A program made the position numbers and the translations under genes. From Stappia sp. (GTDB lineage Bacteria > Pseudomonadota > Alphaproteobacteria > Rhizobiales > Stappiaceae), in assembly GCF_040110915.1 (NCBI RefSeq), contig NZ_CP157793.1:2368939-2432938 (forward strand): DNA of 64,000 bases, given 5' to 3'. Under the pieces are notes generated by a model. It had not been told where the DNA came from. It saw only the letters and a list, made by a program, of their open reading frames with translations, and did no database searches. Positions 1-9,164 of the stretch are shown here, in pieces; the stretch's first letter is position 1; each line of letters starts with the position of its first letter.

Positions 1-837
1 GTCGGCGATGAACTCCACCGTGCCGGCGCCCGCGTAATTCACCGCCCGCGCCGCCGCGACGGCGGCCGCGCCCATGGCGGCGCGCGTTTCCTCGCTCATG
101 CCGGGCGCCGGCGCTTCCTCGAGCACCTTCTGGTGGCGGCGCTGCGCCGAGCAGTCGCGCTCGAACAGATGAACCGCATTCCCCTTGCCGTCGCCGAAGA
201 CCTGGATCTCGACATGGCGGGGGTTGAGAATGAATTTCTCGATCAGCACCCGGTCGTCGCCGAAGGCGGAGCGCGCCTCGCGTTTCGCCGACTCCAGCGC
301 CGCCTCGAAGTCGATGGCCTTGTCGACGCGGCGCATGCCCTTGCCGCCGCCGCCGGCCACCGCCTTGATCAGCACCGGGTAGCCGATCTCATAGGCCTTG
401 CGCTTGAGGAACTCCGGATCCTGCTTGTCGCCATGGTAGCCGGGCACGACCGGCACGCCGGCCTTTTCCATCAGCGCCTTGGCGCCGTCCTTCAGCCCCA
501 TGGCGCGGATCGCATCGGCCGAGGGACCGATGAATACGATGCCCGCCGCGCCGCACTTCTGCGCGAAATCGGCGTTTTCCGACAGGAACCCGTAGCCCGG
601 ATGGATCGCCGCCGCGCCGGTCTGTCGGGCGGCCTCCAGAATTCGGTCGGCGACCAGATAGCTCTCCGCGCTCGGCGCGGGACCGATGGCCACCGCCTCG
701 TCGGCGAGACGCACATGCAGCGCGTCGCGATCGGCGTCGGAATGGACCGCGATGGTGCGCAGGCCGAGACGGCGCGCGGTCTTGATGACGCGGCAGGCGA
801 TTTCCCCGCGATTGGCGATCAGCACAGACTCCAGCAT
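1..837 (-). CDS. mccA: Methylcrotonoyl-CoA carboxylase alpha (biotin carboxylase) subunit, 3' part cut off
   Basis: ATP-dependent biotin carboxylase subunit that carboxylates the biotin used by MccB in leucine breakdown. The first 279 codons are present and the frame is open to the window edge, so the rest of the ATP-grasp domain and the C-terminal biotinyl domain lie outside. Visible family features are the N-terminal [10 protein letters not shown] segment, the glycine-rich ATP loop [12 protein letters not shown] (about residues 158-169) and the [18 protein letters not shown] segment. The start ATG at 837 gives the standard [12 protein letters not shown] beginning. It lies 83 bp downstream of mccB on the same strand, so the two are probably one transcript. 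Propionyl- or acetyl-CoA carboxylase alpha chains look similar; the adjacent MCC-type beta subunit and the leucine regulon context favour MCC. Confidence 0.88.
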   Translation of the reverse strand, partial: MLESVLIANRGEIACRVIKTARRLGLRTIAVHSDADRDALHVRLADEAVAIGPAPSAESYLVADRILEAARQTGAAAIHPGYGFLSENADFAQKCGAAGIVFIGPSADAIRAMGLKDGAKALMEKAGVPVVPGYHGDKQDPEFLKRKAYEIGYPVLIKAVAGGGGKGMRRVDKAIDFEAALESAKREARSAFGDDRVLIEKFILNPRHVEIQVFGDGKGNAVHLFERDCSAQRRHQKVLEEAPAPGMSEETRAAMGAAAVAAARAVNYAGAGTVEFIAD

Positions 838-850
838 GGGATGTCCTCGT

Positions 851-900
851 CGTCGGTCGGCCGCGAGGCGGCCGGGAGGTCGTCGGTCGGCCGCGCGGCG
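851..900. repeat. 30-bp direct duplication in the mccB-mccA gap
   Basis: Positions 851-870 and 881-900 match at 19 of 20 bases, with a 30-bp period. Each copy carries a GC-rich self-complementary core (cggccgcg). It fills most of the 83-bp gap between mccB and mccA. A similar 30-bp duplication of a GC palindrome occurs between rpoA and rplQ (36394-36450). Confidence 0.7.
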
Positions 901-920
901 GCCCGAAGGATGAAAGCGGA

Positions 921-2528
921 TTACATGCGGAAGACGCCGAAGCGGGTCTCCGGCACCGGGGCGTTGAGCGTCGCGGAAAAGGCGAGCCCCAGCACGCGGC
1001 GGGTTTCCTCGGGCAGGATGATGCCGTCGTCCCACAGCCGCGCGGTGGCATAATAGGGATGCCCCTCCGCCTCGTATTTCTCGCGGATCGGCGTCTTGAA
1101 GGCGGTTTCCTCCTCCGCGCTCCAGCTGCCGCCGTCGGCCTCGATGTTGTCGCGCTTGACGGTGGCGAGCACGCTCGCCGCCTGTTCCCCGCCCATGACG
1201 GAAATGCGCGCGTTCGGCCACATGAACAGGAAGCGCGGCTGGTAGGCGCGCCCGCACATGCCGTAGTTGCCGGCCCCGTAGGAGCCACCGACGATCACCG
1301 TGATCTTCGGCACCCTGGCGCAGGCAACCGCCGTGACGAGCTTCGCCCCGTCCTTGGCGATGCCGCCGGCCTCATACTCGCGCCCGACCATGAAGCCGGT
1401 GATGTTCTGCAGGAAGAGCAGCGGAATGCGCCGCTGGCAGCACAGTTCCACGAAATGCGCGCCCTTGAGCGCGGATTCGGAGAACAGGATGCCGTTGTTG
1501 GCGACGATGCCCACGGGAATGCCCATGATGCGGGCGAAGCCGGTGACCAGGGTCGTCCCGTAAGTCGCCTTGAATTCGTCGAACTCCGAGCCGTCGACGA
1601 TCCGGGCGATGACCTCGCGGATGTCGTACTGCTTCTTCAGGTCGACCGGCACGACCGAGGAAAGCTCCGCCGGATCGAGCAGCGGATCGCGCGCGGGCAC
1701 GAGCGGAATGTCGGGCGTCTTGGCCTTGTTGAGATTGGCGACGATCCGACGGGCCTGGGCGAGCGCCTGATCGTCGTCGACCGCATAATGGTCGGCGACG
1801 CCGGAGACCTTGGCGTGCACGTCGGCACCGCCGAGATCCTCCGCCGAGACCTCCTCGCCGGTCGCCGCCTTCACCAGCGGCGGGCCGGCCAGAAAGATCG
1901 TGCCCTGCCGGCGCACGATGATCGTCTCGTCGGACATGGCCGGCACATAGGCGCCGCCGGCCGTGCAGGACCCCATGACGACGGCGATCTGCGGAATGCC
2001 CATGGAGGACATGGTCGCCTGATTGTAGAAGATGCGGCCGAAATGCTCGCGGTCGGGAAAGACCTCGGTCTGATTCGGCAGATTGGCGCCGCCGGAATCG
2101 ACCAGATAGATGCAGGGAAGCCGGTTCTCCATCGCGATTTCCTGCGCGCGGAGGTGCTTCTTCACGGTCATCGGATAATAGGTGCCGCCCTTGATGGTGG
2201 CGTCGTTGCACACGATCATGCACTCGCGCCCCGACACGCGGCCGATCCCCGTGATCACACCGGCGCCGTGGATCGCATCGTCATAGAGGCCGAGGGCCGC
2301 GAGCCCGCCGACTTCGAGGAACGGCGTGCCCGGATCGAGCAGCCGCGTGACGCGCTCGCGCGGCAGAAGCTTGCCGCGGCCGAGGTGACGCTGGCGCGCG
2401 CGCTCGTTGCCCCCGCGTGCGGCCGTGGCGCGCTTGTCCGTCAGATCGGCGGCCAGATCGGCCCAGGCGGCCCGGTTGGCCTCGACCTCGGCCCCATGGG
2501 TCGTGGAATTGCTGCGCAGGATTGCCAA
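921..2528 (-). CDS. mccB: Methylcrotonoyl-CoA carboxylase beta (carboxyltransferase) subunit
   Basis: Carboxyltransferase that moves CO2 from carboxybiotin on MccA to 3-methylcrotonyl-CoA, the step after isovaleryl-CoA dehydrogenase in leucine degradation. The 535-aa protein has the expected two crotonase-fold halves. Typical MCC-beta segments are [36 protein letters not shown] and, in the C-terminal half, [20 protein letters not shown] and [16 protein letters not shown] chose the TTG at 2528 because it has an AGGGAG ribosome-binding site just upstream and gives the family's usual length and N-terminus (LAILRSN). An in-frame ATG at 2630 would add 34 residues that look non-native. A probable LiuR-type operator lies about 110 bp upstream, and mccA follows. 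Confidence 0.93.
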   Translation of the reverse strand: MAILRSNSTTHGAEVEANRAAWADLAADLTDKRATAARGGNERARQRHLGRGKLLPRERVTRLLDPGTPFLEVGGLAALGLYDDAIHGAGVITGIGRVSGRECMIVCNDATIKGGTYYPMTVKKHLRAQEIAMENRLPCIYLVDSGGANLPNQTEVFPDREHFGRIFYNQATMSSMGIPQIAVVMGSCTAGGAYVPAMSDETIIVRRQGTIFLAGPPLVKAATGEEVSAEDLGGADVHAKVSGVADHYAVDDDQALAQARRIVANLNKAKTPDIPLVPARDPLLDPAELSSVVPVDLKKQYDIREVIARIVDGSEFDEFKATYGTTLVTGFARIMGIPVGIVANNGILFSESALKGAHFVELCCQRRIPLLFLQNITGFMVGREYEAGGIAKDGAKLVTAVACARVPKITVIVGGSYGAGNYGMCGRAYQPRFLFMWPNARISVMGGEQAASVLATVKRDNIEADGGSWSAEEETAFKTPIREKYEAEGHPYYATARLWDDGIILPEETRRVLGLAFSATLNAPVPETRFGVFRM

Positions 2529-2636
2529 GGGCTGCTCCCTCTTCGTTTCGCGACACGCGGCCGACGCTTTCCGGCGACACAAGGCCGCAACTGCCCGGCG
2601 ACACAGGCCGCCGCCTCCCAGGTCAGGCACAGTGAA

Positions 2637-2658
2637 TGACGTTTACGTTCCAGTCAAT
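2637..2658 (-). promoter_or_regulatory. Candidate LiuR (MerR-family) operator upstream of mccB
   Basis: The 16-mer TTACGTTCCAGTCAAT at 2643-2658 recurs exactly at 13693-13708, upstream of the MerR-family gene of this window. Here it sits in a 20-bp dyad with TGAC (2637-2640) and GTCA (2653-2656) arms around a central ACGT. Read on the minus strand it contains TTGACT, a good -35 hexamer, with the AT-rich stretch further upstream. A MerR-type overlap of operator and promoter is therefore plausible; no clear -10 was found. Confidence 0.65.
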
Positions 2659-2693
2659 ATAGTGTTTTTATCCCTTTATTTTCTGATGTTTAA

Positions 2694-3359
2694 TCAATCA
2701 ACTTCCTCAGCGTTGATGATCCAGGGCTCGTCGGCCGCCGCCGCCCGCCAGCGCTGCATCGCCGGATGCGCCATGATCGCATCGGCATAGGCCCGTTCCA
2801 CCTCCCCCATCGGCAGCAGATAGGTGAGAAACCGCGTGACCACCGGCGCGAAGAAAGCGTCCGCAGCGCCGAAGCCGCCGAACAGGAACGGCCCGCCCTG
2901 ACCGAAGCTCGCGCGGCAGGTTCGCCAGATCTCGCACACCCGGGCGATATCGTCCGAGCCCGCACGCAAGACCTCCTCCGCCCGGGGATGCGGCGACGGC
3001 GTGCGGCGCAGGTTCATCGGGAAGTGGCTCCGAAGGTTTGCAAAGCCCGAATGGAACTCCGCGCAGATCGCCCGCGCCTGCGCCCGGGCCCGGCGGTCCC
3101 GCGGCCAGAGACCGGCGTCGGGAAAGCGTTCGGCGAGATATTCGACGATCGCCAGCGAATCCCACACCGTGATCTCGCCGTCGATCAGCACAGGCACCCG
3201 GGCGGCCGGGGTGATCGCGCGGATGTCCTGCGCGAACTCCGGCGTGTCGAGCGGCACGAGCCGCTCGTCATAGGCCGCGCCGGCCGCCTCCATCGCCAGC
3301 CAGGCGCGCAACGACCAGCTCGAATAGGTCTTGTTGCCGATTACCAAGGTCATCGTCAT
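2694..3359 (-). CDS. Glutathione S-transferase family protein
   Basis: 221-aa GST-like protein. The N-terminal thioredoxin-fold half (about residues 3-80) begins VIGNKTYSSWSLRAWLAM, where a Ser in the YSSWS segment is the likely glutathione-activating residue. It contains the cis-proline region ARVPVLIDGE and the DSLAIVEYLAE segment, which in GSTs contacts the glutathione gamma-glutamyl group. The C-terminal half is all-helical. A second in-frame ATG at 3353 is an alternative start, and neither has a strong ribosome-binding site. It ends about 35 bp beyond the LiuR-like box of mccB on the same strand. The substrate cannot be deduced. Confidence 0.85.
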   Translation of the reverse strand: MTMTLVIGNKTYSSWSLRAWLAMEAAGAAYDERLVPLDTPEFAQDIRAITPAARVPVLIDGEITVWDSLAIVEYLAERFPDAGLWPRDRRARAQARAICAEFHSGFANLRSHFPMNLRRTPSPHPRAEEVLRAGSDDIARVCEIWRTCRASFGQGGPFLFGGFGAADAFFAPVVTRFLTYLLPMGEVERAYADAIMAHPAMQRWRAAAADEPWIINAEEVD

Positions 3360-3452
3360 GCTGTATCAACGCTCCCGGTCGTAAGATTGGATTGGCACAC
3401 GCGACCTCGGTGGACTTCAGTGTGCCGGAACTCTGAAGAGTGCGACACTGTC

Positions 3453-4109
3453 ATGCATCGCGTTTCAAGCAGGCCGACCCAGCGCTCTCCGCGCCCGCAC
3501 CAGTCCTCGCCGAAGGTCCTCCACGACCGCTTCCTGCGGCACGCCTTGCGCAGCCTCGCGCTGGCGGTCGTGGCGGTGTTGATCGGGGTGATCGGGATGA
3601 CCGGTCATCCGGTGCAGGCCGGCGAGGTGCCGATGCGGGCCTACCATCTGGCCAACACCGCGACACTGCAGCGCGACGGCGCCGCCATCGCCGTGGTGCC
3701 GGGCGGCTTCGAGCAGCGGCTCGCGCATATCGGCGTGACGGCGGACGGACGCGAACTCATTCTCGATGTCGGAACGACCCTTCGGCTGTGGCGGATCGAC
3801 AGCGGCCTTGCCCGCATCGAGTGGCCGGCCGGCGACGGCGTGTCGCTGACGCGCGCCGATGTGGTCGCGCTGGCCGAGGTCGACGACCCGGGCGAGGTCA
3901 TGACCTGGGGCGCGGAAGTGGACTGGCCGGATCTCGGACCGGTCACGCTGATTCTGTTCCGGATGGGCCCGAGCCGCTACGGCGGTCTGCTCTCGAGCAA
4001 GCCGTCGGGCGTCAAGACACTGCGGCAGATGATGTTCCAGAGCGCCTCGATCCGCCCCCGTCCGCGCACGGGACGGCCGTCCCCGGTGCCGCTCTGTCCC
4101 GAATGCTGA
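3453..4109 (+). CDS. Secreted or membrane-anchored protein of unknown function
   Basis: 218 aa. The basic N-terminus is followed by a hydrophobic stretch (about residues 32-50, LRSLALAVVAVLIGVIGMTG) and then VQAGE, which fits a signal peptide cut near AxA or an uncleaved anchor. The remainder, with VPGGFEQRLAHIGVTADGRE and a long segment rich in D and E, resembles no family I can name. The C-terminus is basic and Pro-rich and ends in a Cys pair (LCPEC). It is transcribed alone, divergently from the GST gene and convergently with the rhodanese gene. The translation is credible because codon use matches the neighbours. Confidence 0.6.
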   Translation: MHRVSSRPTQRSPRPHQSSPKVLHDRFLRHALRSLALAVVAVLIGVIGMTGHPVQAGEVPMRAYHLANTATLQRDGAAIAVVPGGFEQRLAHIGVTADGRELILDVGTTLRLWRIDSGLARIEWPAGDGVSLTRADVVALAEVDDPGEVMTWGAEVDWPDLGPVTLILFRMGPSRYGGLLSSKPSGVKTLRQMMFQSASIRPRPRTGRPSPVPLCPEC

Positions 4110-4140
4110 TCGGGGCACGGAGCGAACCTGCCTGCCGGAC

Positions 4141-4599
4141 CTAGCGACCGTCTTGCGCGGTCTTTGGCGACGCGTCTGCCGAGGCCCCGGCTGACGCCTC
4201 CGGCGCGTCCACGGGGCCGCCGGCCGTCTTCCAGGCGCCGAAGCCGCCCTCGACATGGGCGACCGGCGTGAGCCCCATGTCCTGAACCGCCTTGGTGGCG
4301 AGCGCCGAGCGCCAGCCGGCGGCGCAGAAGAAGACGAAGCGCTTCGCCTCGCCAAACACCGGCTTGAAATACGGGCTCTCGGGATCGACCCAGAATTCCA
4401 GCATGCCACGCGGCGCATGGACGGCGCCGGGAATGCGCCCCTCGCGCTTCAATTCGCGAATGTCGCGGATGTCGACGAACACCGTGTCGGCATCGCCCTT
4501 CGCATGCAGGGCGATCGCCTGCTCCACGCCCAGCGTCTCGATCTCGGCATTGGCCTCGTCAAGCAGCGCCTTGTAGCCTCTGGTCAGTTTCGCCGTCAC
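4141..4599 (-). CDS. Single-domain rhodanese-like sulfurtransferase
   Basis: 152-aa cytosolic rhodanese-homology protein. The domain spans about residues 20-130: FVDIRD (substrate-facing Asp/Arg), GAVHAPRGMLEFW, then the active-site loop CAAGWRSA with the cysteine near residue 92, and finally HVEGGFGAW. Such proteins carry sulfane sulfur as a persulfide. The GTG at 4599 was chosen because a GGGAGAG site lies just upstream and the product starts at the expected place. Longer in-frame extensions to 4839 read as low-complexity Arg-rich sequence. The C-terminal tail is Ala/Ser-rich and unstructured. It stands alone, convergent with the unknown gene that ends at 4109. Confidence 0.88.
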   Translation of the reverse strand: MTAKLTRGYKALLDEANAEIETLGVEQAIALHAKGDADTVFVDIRDIRELKREGRIPGAVHAPRGMLEFWVDPESPYFKPVFGEAKRFVFFCAAGWRSALATKAVQDMGLTPVAHVEGGFGAWKTAGGPVDAPEASAGASADASPKTAQDGR

Positions 4600-4803
4600 G
4601 TGTCTCTCCCTCTGGCTTGCCTGCGCCGGGGCCGCCCGCGCCCGGATCTCCGTGCCGCGCCGCCTTGCGTTCCGGCGGGCGCGTGATTGCGCGGAGTGTT
4701 CCCGTCGGGACGCCGGAGTGCAACCCCTCGCGCGCCGGCCAGGGCGTCCGCGATGACCTCGACCCGAAGACCCCGCCAAAAAGAGCACATGAAAGAGCGC
4801 ATG

Positions 4804-4832
4804 AAAAAAGGCGCGGGCCCCCCGCGCCTTTT
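4804..4832 (-). terminator. Rho-independent terminator after the 44-aa membrane protein gene
   Basis: A perfect 11-bp stem (AAAGGCGCGGG at 4807-4817, complement at 4821-4831) with a 3-nt loop is flanked by A-runs and T-runs. On the minus strand it ends in six T, about 95 bp past the stop at 4925. The shorter T-run on the plus strand makes it weakly bidirectional. It is the only signal seen in the 325-bp gap 4600-4924. Confidence 0.75.
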
Positions 4833-4924
4833 GTGCCAAATCCGGAAACCGTGCCCTGCGTGCCGGTCCGGATGGATCTGTCGGCCGCCCCGGTTTCGGG
4901 GCCGGCCGGATATCCGGTCAGATC

Positions 4925-5059
4925 TTACTGAGCCGCGACGATGGTCGCGGGCCCGACGTCGGCGCCGCCGAAAACATACATCAGGGCGAGCACGCCGCCT
5001 GCCAGAACGATCGCCCATGCGGTGACGCCCCAGCAGCTTTTCTGAACCTGATCTTCCAT
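4925..5059 (-). CDS. 44-aa single-pass membrane protein, unknown
   Basis: A short reading frame beginning MEDQVQKSCWGVTAW, with one hydrophobic helix (about residues 11-30, containing AIVLAGGVLALMYVFGG) and a short Ala-rich tail. The ATG at 5059 has an AAGGGG ribosome-binding site 5-6 nt upstream, and a good terminator follows (4804-4832), so it has the layout of a complete small gene. The size suggests a small subunit or regulator of a membrane complex, but I recognise no family. It could be a short respiratory-complex accessory peptide; that is a guess. Confidence 0.62.
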   Translation of the reverse strand: MEDQVQKSCWGVTAWAIVLAGGVLALMYVFGGADVGPATIVAAQ

Positions 5060-5332
5060 GAATGCCCCTTGTTCGACCGGTGGGACCGGCCGTTTCGCCG
5101 TGTGATCCCGGTGCCCGCATTTTTATGCGTGGCACCGCACCTGGACGGCCGCGGGTTTAACGATTTGGAAAGACCTTCGCAAGCGCAAAAAACAGGCGCT
5201 CCGTATTGCGCGCGACGCATGGCTTGCAAGACCTGAAAACCCGCCCTTGATCGCGGCGCCAAGGGGCGGCACCCTGCGCGGCGATTTGCACCCGCGCGCC
5301 CCCGCGTTTCGTGCCATCAGCCAGGAAAACCG

Positions 5333-6088
5333 ATGACGCTTCCGCCCCTGCCGGATCTCGCCAGTCTCGCCCTTTTTCTCGGGGCCTGGCTCACCTTCAA
5401 CGTGGTGGTCGAGATCACGCCCCTGCGCCGGCGCACGCTGTCGCATCTCATGGACCAGCAGCGGCGCAACTGGATGCTGACGATGAGCCGGCGGCCGGTG
5501 AAGATCATGGACGTGGGCATCGCCGGCGGCCTGCAGCAGGGCACGGCGTTTTTCGCCTCCACCTCGCTGCTGGCCATCGGCGGCTGCTTCGCGCTGCTCA
5601 CCTCGACCGAATCCATTCTCCAGATCCTCGCCGACATCGGCCTCGACGAGGCCACCAACCGGGCGCTGTGGGAAATGAAGATCATCGGGCTGGCGATGAT
5701 CTACGCCTATGCCTTCTTCAAGTTCGGCTGGGCCTACCGCCTGTTCAACTACGCCACCATCCTGATGGGAGCGATGCCCGACGGCGATCCCCCGCCGCCG
5801 CAGGCGCGCTACGTGGCCGAACGCGCCGGCGGCGTAATGGTGCTCGCCGGCAAGCATTTCAACCGCGGCCAGCGGGCGTTCTTCTTCTCCATCGGATATC
5901 TCGGCTGGTTCGCGGGCGCGCAGGTCTTCGCCGCGACGACGCTCTTCGTGCTGATCGTGCTGATCCGCCGTCAGTTCGCGTCCAGGGCGCGCGCGCTCGC
6001 CGCCTCGCTGCACCAGTTGCCGTCCGAGCCGATGGCCGACAAGGGCGGCATGAACACCGACACCGGCTCCTCGAAGCCCTTGACCTGA
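5333..6088 (+). CDS. DUF599-family integral membrane protein
   Basis: 251 aa with four hydrophobic segments near residues 7-27, 71-90, 113-136 and 187-212. The pattern matches DUF599: an N-terminal helix, then a conserved basic loop RRRTLSHLMDQQRRNWML, and NRGQRAFFFSIGYLGWF before the last helix. The function of the family is unknown. The last 118 bp (39 codons) overlap the 3' end of the convergent cyclase gene on the minus strand. That tail, rich in Ser, Gly and Lys, is probably unimportant for the fold. No partner gene lies on the same strand. Confidence 0.85.
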   Translation: MTLPPLPDLASLALFLGAWLTFNVVVEITPLRRRTLSHLMDQQRRNWMLTMSRRPVKIMDVGIAGGLQQGTAFFASTSLLAIGGCFALLTSTESILQILADIGLDEATNRALWEMKIIGLAMIYAYAFFKFGWAYRLFNYATILMGAMPDGDPPPPQARYVAERAGGVMVLAGKHFNRGQRAFFFSIGYLGWFAGAQVFAATTLFVLIVLIRRQFASRARALAASLHQLPSEPMADKGGMNTDTGSSKPLT

Positions 6089-7215
6089 AACGCGCCCATC
6101 AGCCCGGCGCGACAGCCCATGATGTCGGCGATCGCCTCGGAGACGAGAACGTCCTGCTGCAGGTCGCGCGTCAGCCCGGCGATGCGCGACGCGAGATTGA
6201 CCACCGGTCCGACCACGGTGAAATCGAGCCTCGTTTCCGCCCCCACATTGCCGAAGAACACGTTGCCGGCATGCAGCGCGATGCCGACCTTGAGTTCCGC
6301 GTTCTTCTCGCAGCAGGTCCGGTTGATCTCGGCGATGGTTTCCACCGCGTCGCGCGCGGCGAGCAGCGCCTGCCGCGCGGCCTGCTGCGCCGACACCTCG
6401 CAGGAGAAGGGAAAGACGGCCATCACCTCGTCGCCGATGAACTTCAGCACCTCGCCGCCATGCGCCTCGACGGCCCTGGTCACCGCATCGAAATAGCTGT
6501 TGAGAAGCGCGATCAGCTTGTCGCCGGGCAATTCGTTGGACAATTCGGTGAAGCCGCGCAGATCGAAGAACCCCACGACCGCCGAAATCGTCTCGCCGTC
6601 GCCGCGATGCACGGTGCCGTCGAGCACCTGGGCGCCGGCGCGCTGCCCCACGTAGGTCTCGAGCAGCGTATGCGCCGTGCGCTTCAGCGTCTGCATCTCG
6701 CAGATCAGCGCCAGCGGCCGGATGATGGTCTCGAACAGCGATACTTCAGCGCCGGAAAACCCGCTCGGCGCCTTGGTCGCGAAGGTCAGTCCCTTGATGG
6801 AGCCGTCCGAGAAGGGCATCGGCAGCGCGATGTAATCGGTGTAGCCGCCCGCGACCAGATCCTCCACGATGCCGAAGTCCGGCACCTTCGCCCCGCCGAT
6901 CAGCCGGATGCGCACGCTGCGGTTTTCCGTGTAGACGACCTTGAGGGGGCTGTTTTCATAGGCACGGTCGGTCTCGGCGGTCTGGATGTAGCGGCGGATC
7001 TCGCGATCCCCGTCGCTCGTCCACAGGGCGCTTTCCGCGCGCACATTGGGGTGCAGGATGGCGATGCCGGTGGTGATCCGGTCGACGCGCACGCCGCGCG
7101 CATTGAGCCGCTCCGCCAGCGCGGCGATCAGCTCCAGGCTGTCGCCGATCCGCACGGCCTCGCCGTAAAGCCACTCCATGACGTCGGCGGCCAGCACGGA
7201 TGCGTTGATGGTCAT
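5971..7215 (-). CDS. Class III adenylate cyclase with N-terminal sensory region
   Basis: 414 aa making cAMP (predicted). The C-terminal half (about 210-400) is a class III cyclase homology domain with the key residues in place: metal-binding Asp218 (FFDLRGF) and Asp262 (KFIGDEV), adenine-selecting Lys258 and Asp331, and Asn340/Arg344 in VVGPVVNLASR. The first 200 residues resemble the GAF-like sensor region common on alphaproteobacterial cyclases; no membrane segment is seen, so it is cytosolic. The start ATG at 7215 has AAGGAC upstream; an in-frame extension reaches 7284. The 3' end overlaps the convergent DUF599 gene by 118 bp. The input signal is unknown. Confidence 0.88.
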   Translation of the reverse strand: MTINASVLAADVMEWLYGEAVRIGDSLELIAALAERLNARGVRVDRITTGIAILHPNVRAESALWTSDGDREIRRYIQTAETDRAYENSPLKVVYTENRSVRIRLIGGAKVPDFGIVEDLVAGGYTDYIALPMPFSDGSIKGLTFATKAPSGFSGAEVSLFETIIRPLALICEMQTLKRTAHTLLETYVGQRAGAQVLDGTVHRGDGETISAVVGFFDLRGFTELSNELPGDKLIALLNSYFDAVTRAVEAHGGEVLKFIGDEVMAVFPFSCEVSAQQAARQALLAARDAVETIAEINRTCCEKNAELKVGIALHAGNVFFGNVGAETRLDFTVVGPVVNLASRIAGLTRDLQQDVLVSEAIADIMGCRAGLMGAFQVKGFEEPVSVFMPPLSAIGSDGNWCSEAASARALDAN

Positions 7216-7458
7216 GATACGTCCTTGCAAGGCGGCACGCGCCGGCGAAACCGCACCGCTCGCCGTCCCGCCACAAATCGTCACGGCCGGCCGTCGGGTC
7301 CGACCGGTCGGGGGTGACCGATTGGGGTGGTCGGTACGCCACGCCCGTTTCCACGGCCGGCGCTTCTGTTGTCCATTTAGGGAGAAAGCTTAGCCGAAAA
7401 AAGAGCCGGTCGCGATGTCGTGAGCGTCACGGCGCACGATTGCCGCGGCGTCTTGCTC

Positions 7459-8286
7459 TCAGTCCGCGTCCCAATCGGGGGCCCAGGACGGATCGACGGA
7501 CCGCCCTTCCCCCGATCCCAGGCCCGAGATCTCGGCCATTTCGGCCTCGCTCAGCTCGAAATCGAAGATGTCGGCGTTTTCCGCGAGCCGCGCCGGATTT
7601 CCGGTCTTCGGGATTGCGGCGACATTGTCCTGCTGCATGTGCCAGCGCAGGGTGACCTGCACCTCGCTCTTGCCATGCCGCTTGGCGATGTCTCGGATCG
7701 CCTGCTGCCCGGCGACCGCGCCCTTGCGGATCGGCGCATAGGCGGTGAGCGCCATGCCGGCCGCGTCGAGCGCGGACTTGAGCGTGCGCTGGCTCAGGAA
7801 CGGGTGATACTCCACCTGATTGGCGATCAGCTGCCCGCCGGCGAGATCCTGCGCCTCGCGCACCAGCGCGGCGGTGAAATTCGACACGCCGATGGCGCGT
7901 GTCCAGCCGCGCGCCCGCGCTTCCAGCAGCCCCTCGATCTGTTCCTTGAGCGGCACATGGCCGTTCGGCCAGTGGATCAGGAAGAGATCGACCTGCTCCA
8001 GCCCCAACCGGTCAAGGCTTTCCTCGCAGGAGCGCAGCATGTCTTCCGGGTCGAGCCGGTCGTGCCAGACCTTGGTGGTGACGAAGACCGCGTCGCGCGA
8101 CACGCTGGCGGCGCGAATCCCCGCGCCCACGTCGCGCTCGTTGTCGTAGATCGTCGCCGTGTCCACATGCCGCCAGCCGCTTTCCAGCGCCGCGCGCACG
8201 ATGTCGCGGCAGGGCTGGCCGGCGAGCTGCCAGGTCCCGAGGCCCAGCGCCGGCATCTCGATCCCGTTGAGCGACAGGGTCTTCAT
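7459..8286 (-). CDS. Aldo/keto reductase
   Basis: 275-aa NADPH-dependent AKR, a cytosolic (beta/alpha)8 barrel. The catalytic tetrad is present: Asp42 and Tyr47 in VDTATIYDNE, Lys72 in TTKVWHD, and His105 in LIHWP. The coenzyme-phosphate segment IPKTGNPARLAEN is also recognisable. The overall sequence is closest to the 2,5-diketo-D-gluconate reductase-type family, but the substrate cannot be read from sequence. It lies 90 bp downstream of the ClpP-like gene on the same strand; whether they share a transcript is not clear. Confidence 0.9.
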   Translation of the reverse strand: MKTLSLNGIEMPALGLGTWQLAGQPCRDIVRAALESGWRHVDTATIYDNERDVGAGIRAASVSRDAVFVTTKVWHDRLDPEDMLRSCEESLDRLGLEQVDLFLIHWPNGHVPLKEQIEGLLEARARGWTRAIGVSNFTAALVREAQDLAGGQLIANQVEYHPFLSQRTLKSALDAAGMALTAYAPIRKGAVAGQQAIRDIAKRHGKSEVQVTLRWHMQQDNVAAIPKTGNPARLAENADIFDFELSEAEMAEISGLGSGEGRSVDPSWAPDWDAD

Positions 8287-8376
8287 CGCCGTCTCCCGCG
8301 AAAACGATCTGCATGTTCGGGCGGCCGGACGCCGTGCCCGGCCGCCGATGTCAGGATGTCTGCCGCCTTGCGCGGA

Positions 8377-8991
8377 TCAGTCGAGATCGGAGACCGAGGC
8401 GGCCACCTTGCCGACCAGGCCGTACTCCATGGCCTCGTCCGGACCCATCCAGTAGTCGCGGTCGGTGTCCTTCTCGATCCGCTCCATCGGCTGGCCGGTC
8501 GCCTCGGCGAAGATCTTGTTGAGGCGGTCGCGCATCTTGATGATCTCGCGCGCCTGGATCTCGATGTCGGAGGCCTGGCCGCCGGCGCCACCGGACGGCT
8601 GGTGCAGCAGGAAGCGGGTGTTGGGCGTGCAGTAGCGCCGTTCCTTGGGCACCGACACGTAGATCAGCGCGCCGGCGCTCGCGACCCAGCCCATGCCGAG
8701 AATGCGCACTTCCGGGGCGATGAACTTGATCGTGTCGTGGATCATGTCGCCCGATTCCACGTGGCCGCCCGGCGAGGACACGATCACGGTCACCGGATCG
8801 TTCGACACCTGCGCCAGCGCCATCAGCCGCGCGCAGACGTCGCGGGCCAGCTCCTGGGTGATCGGCCCGGTGATCAGAACCGTGCGCGCGTCGAACAGGT
8901 GCTTGTCGACCTGGATCGAGCTCGGCGTCTTGGTCTTCTCGTCCTCCTCGTCGTCGAGGCGGCTCGGCACATCGGTCGTCTTGTTGGTCAT
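8377..8991 (-). CDS. ClpP-family serine peptidase, divergent paralogue
   Basis: 204-aa ClpP homologue. Ser105 (VASAGA), His130 (FLLHQP) and Asp179 (DTDRDYW) keep exactly the 25- and 49-residue spacing of the canonical triad, so it should be active. It differs from the housekeeping enzyme in its acidic, charged N-terminus (residues 1-25), in WVASAGALI instead of the usual QAASMGAFL, and in lying away from clpX and lon. Two starts fit: ATG at 8991 with AAGGAG 12 nt upstream, or TTG at 8997 with the same site 6 nt upstream. The upstream cyclase gene is on the same strand, about 170 bp away. Confidence 0.85.
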   Translation of the reverse strand: MTNKTTDVPSRLDDEEDEKTKTPSSIQVDKHLFDARTVLITGPITQELARDVCARLMALAQVSNDPVTVIVSSPGGHVESGDMIHDTIKFIAPEVRILGMGWVASAGALIYVSVPKERRYCTPNTRFLLHQPSGGAGGQASDIEIQAREIIKMRDRLNKIFAEATGQPMERIEKDTDRDYWMGPDEAMEYGLVGKVAASVSDLD

Positions 8992-9164
8992 GCGCAAGAT
9001 CTGCTCCTTGATGAAGACGGATTCGCCCGCAAGGGCGCGCTGTCTCGCCCCATACTTAGGCGATGCGCGCCCGTGCGGCAAAGGGGTTCTCGCAAGAAGG
9101 TTTCCATCCCGCCCGTCCCGTCCACACTCGCCGCCCCGGACCTTCGCGCGCCTCAACGCGAACC

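Noticed and set aside
2529..2630. ATG start of mccB at 2630 adding 34 residues
   Set aside because: The added residues are not seen in the family, and the TTG at 2528 has a better placed ribosome-binding site and gives the normal length.
2694..3359. GST as a member of the LiuR regulon
   Set aside because: It lies upstream of the operator on the same strand, so the box could not drive it; only read-through toward mccB is possible.
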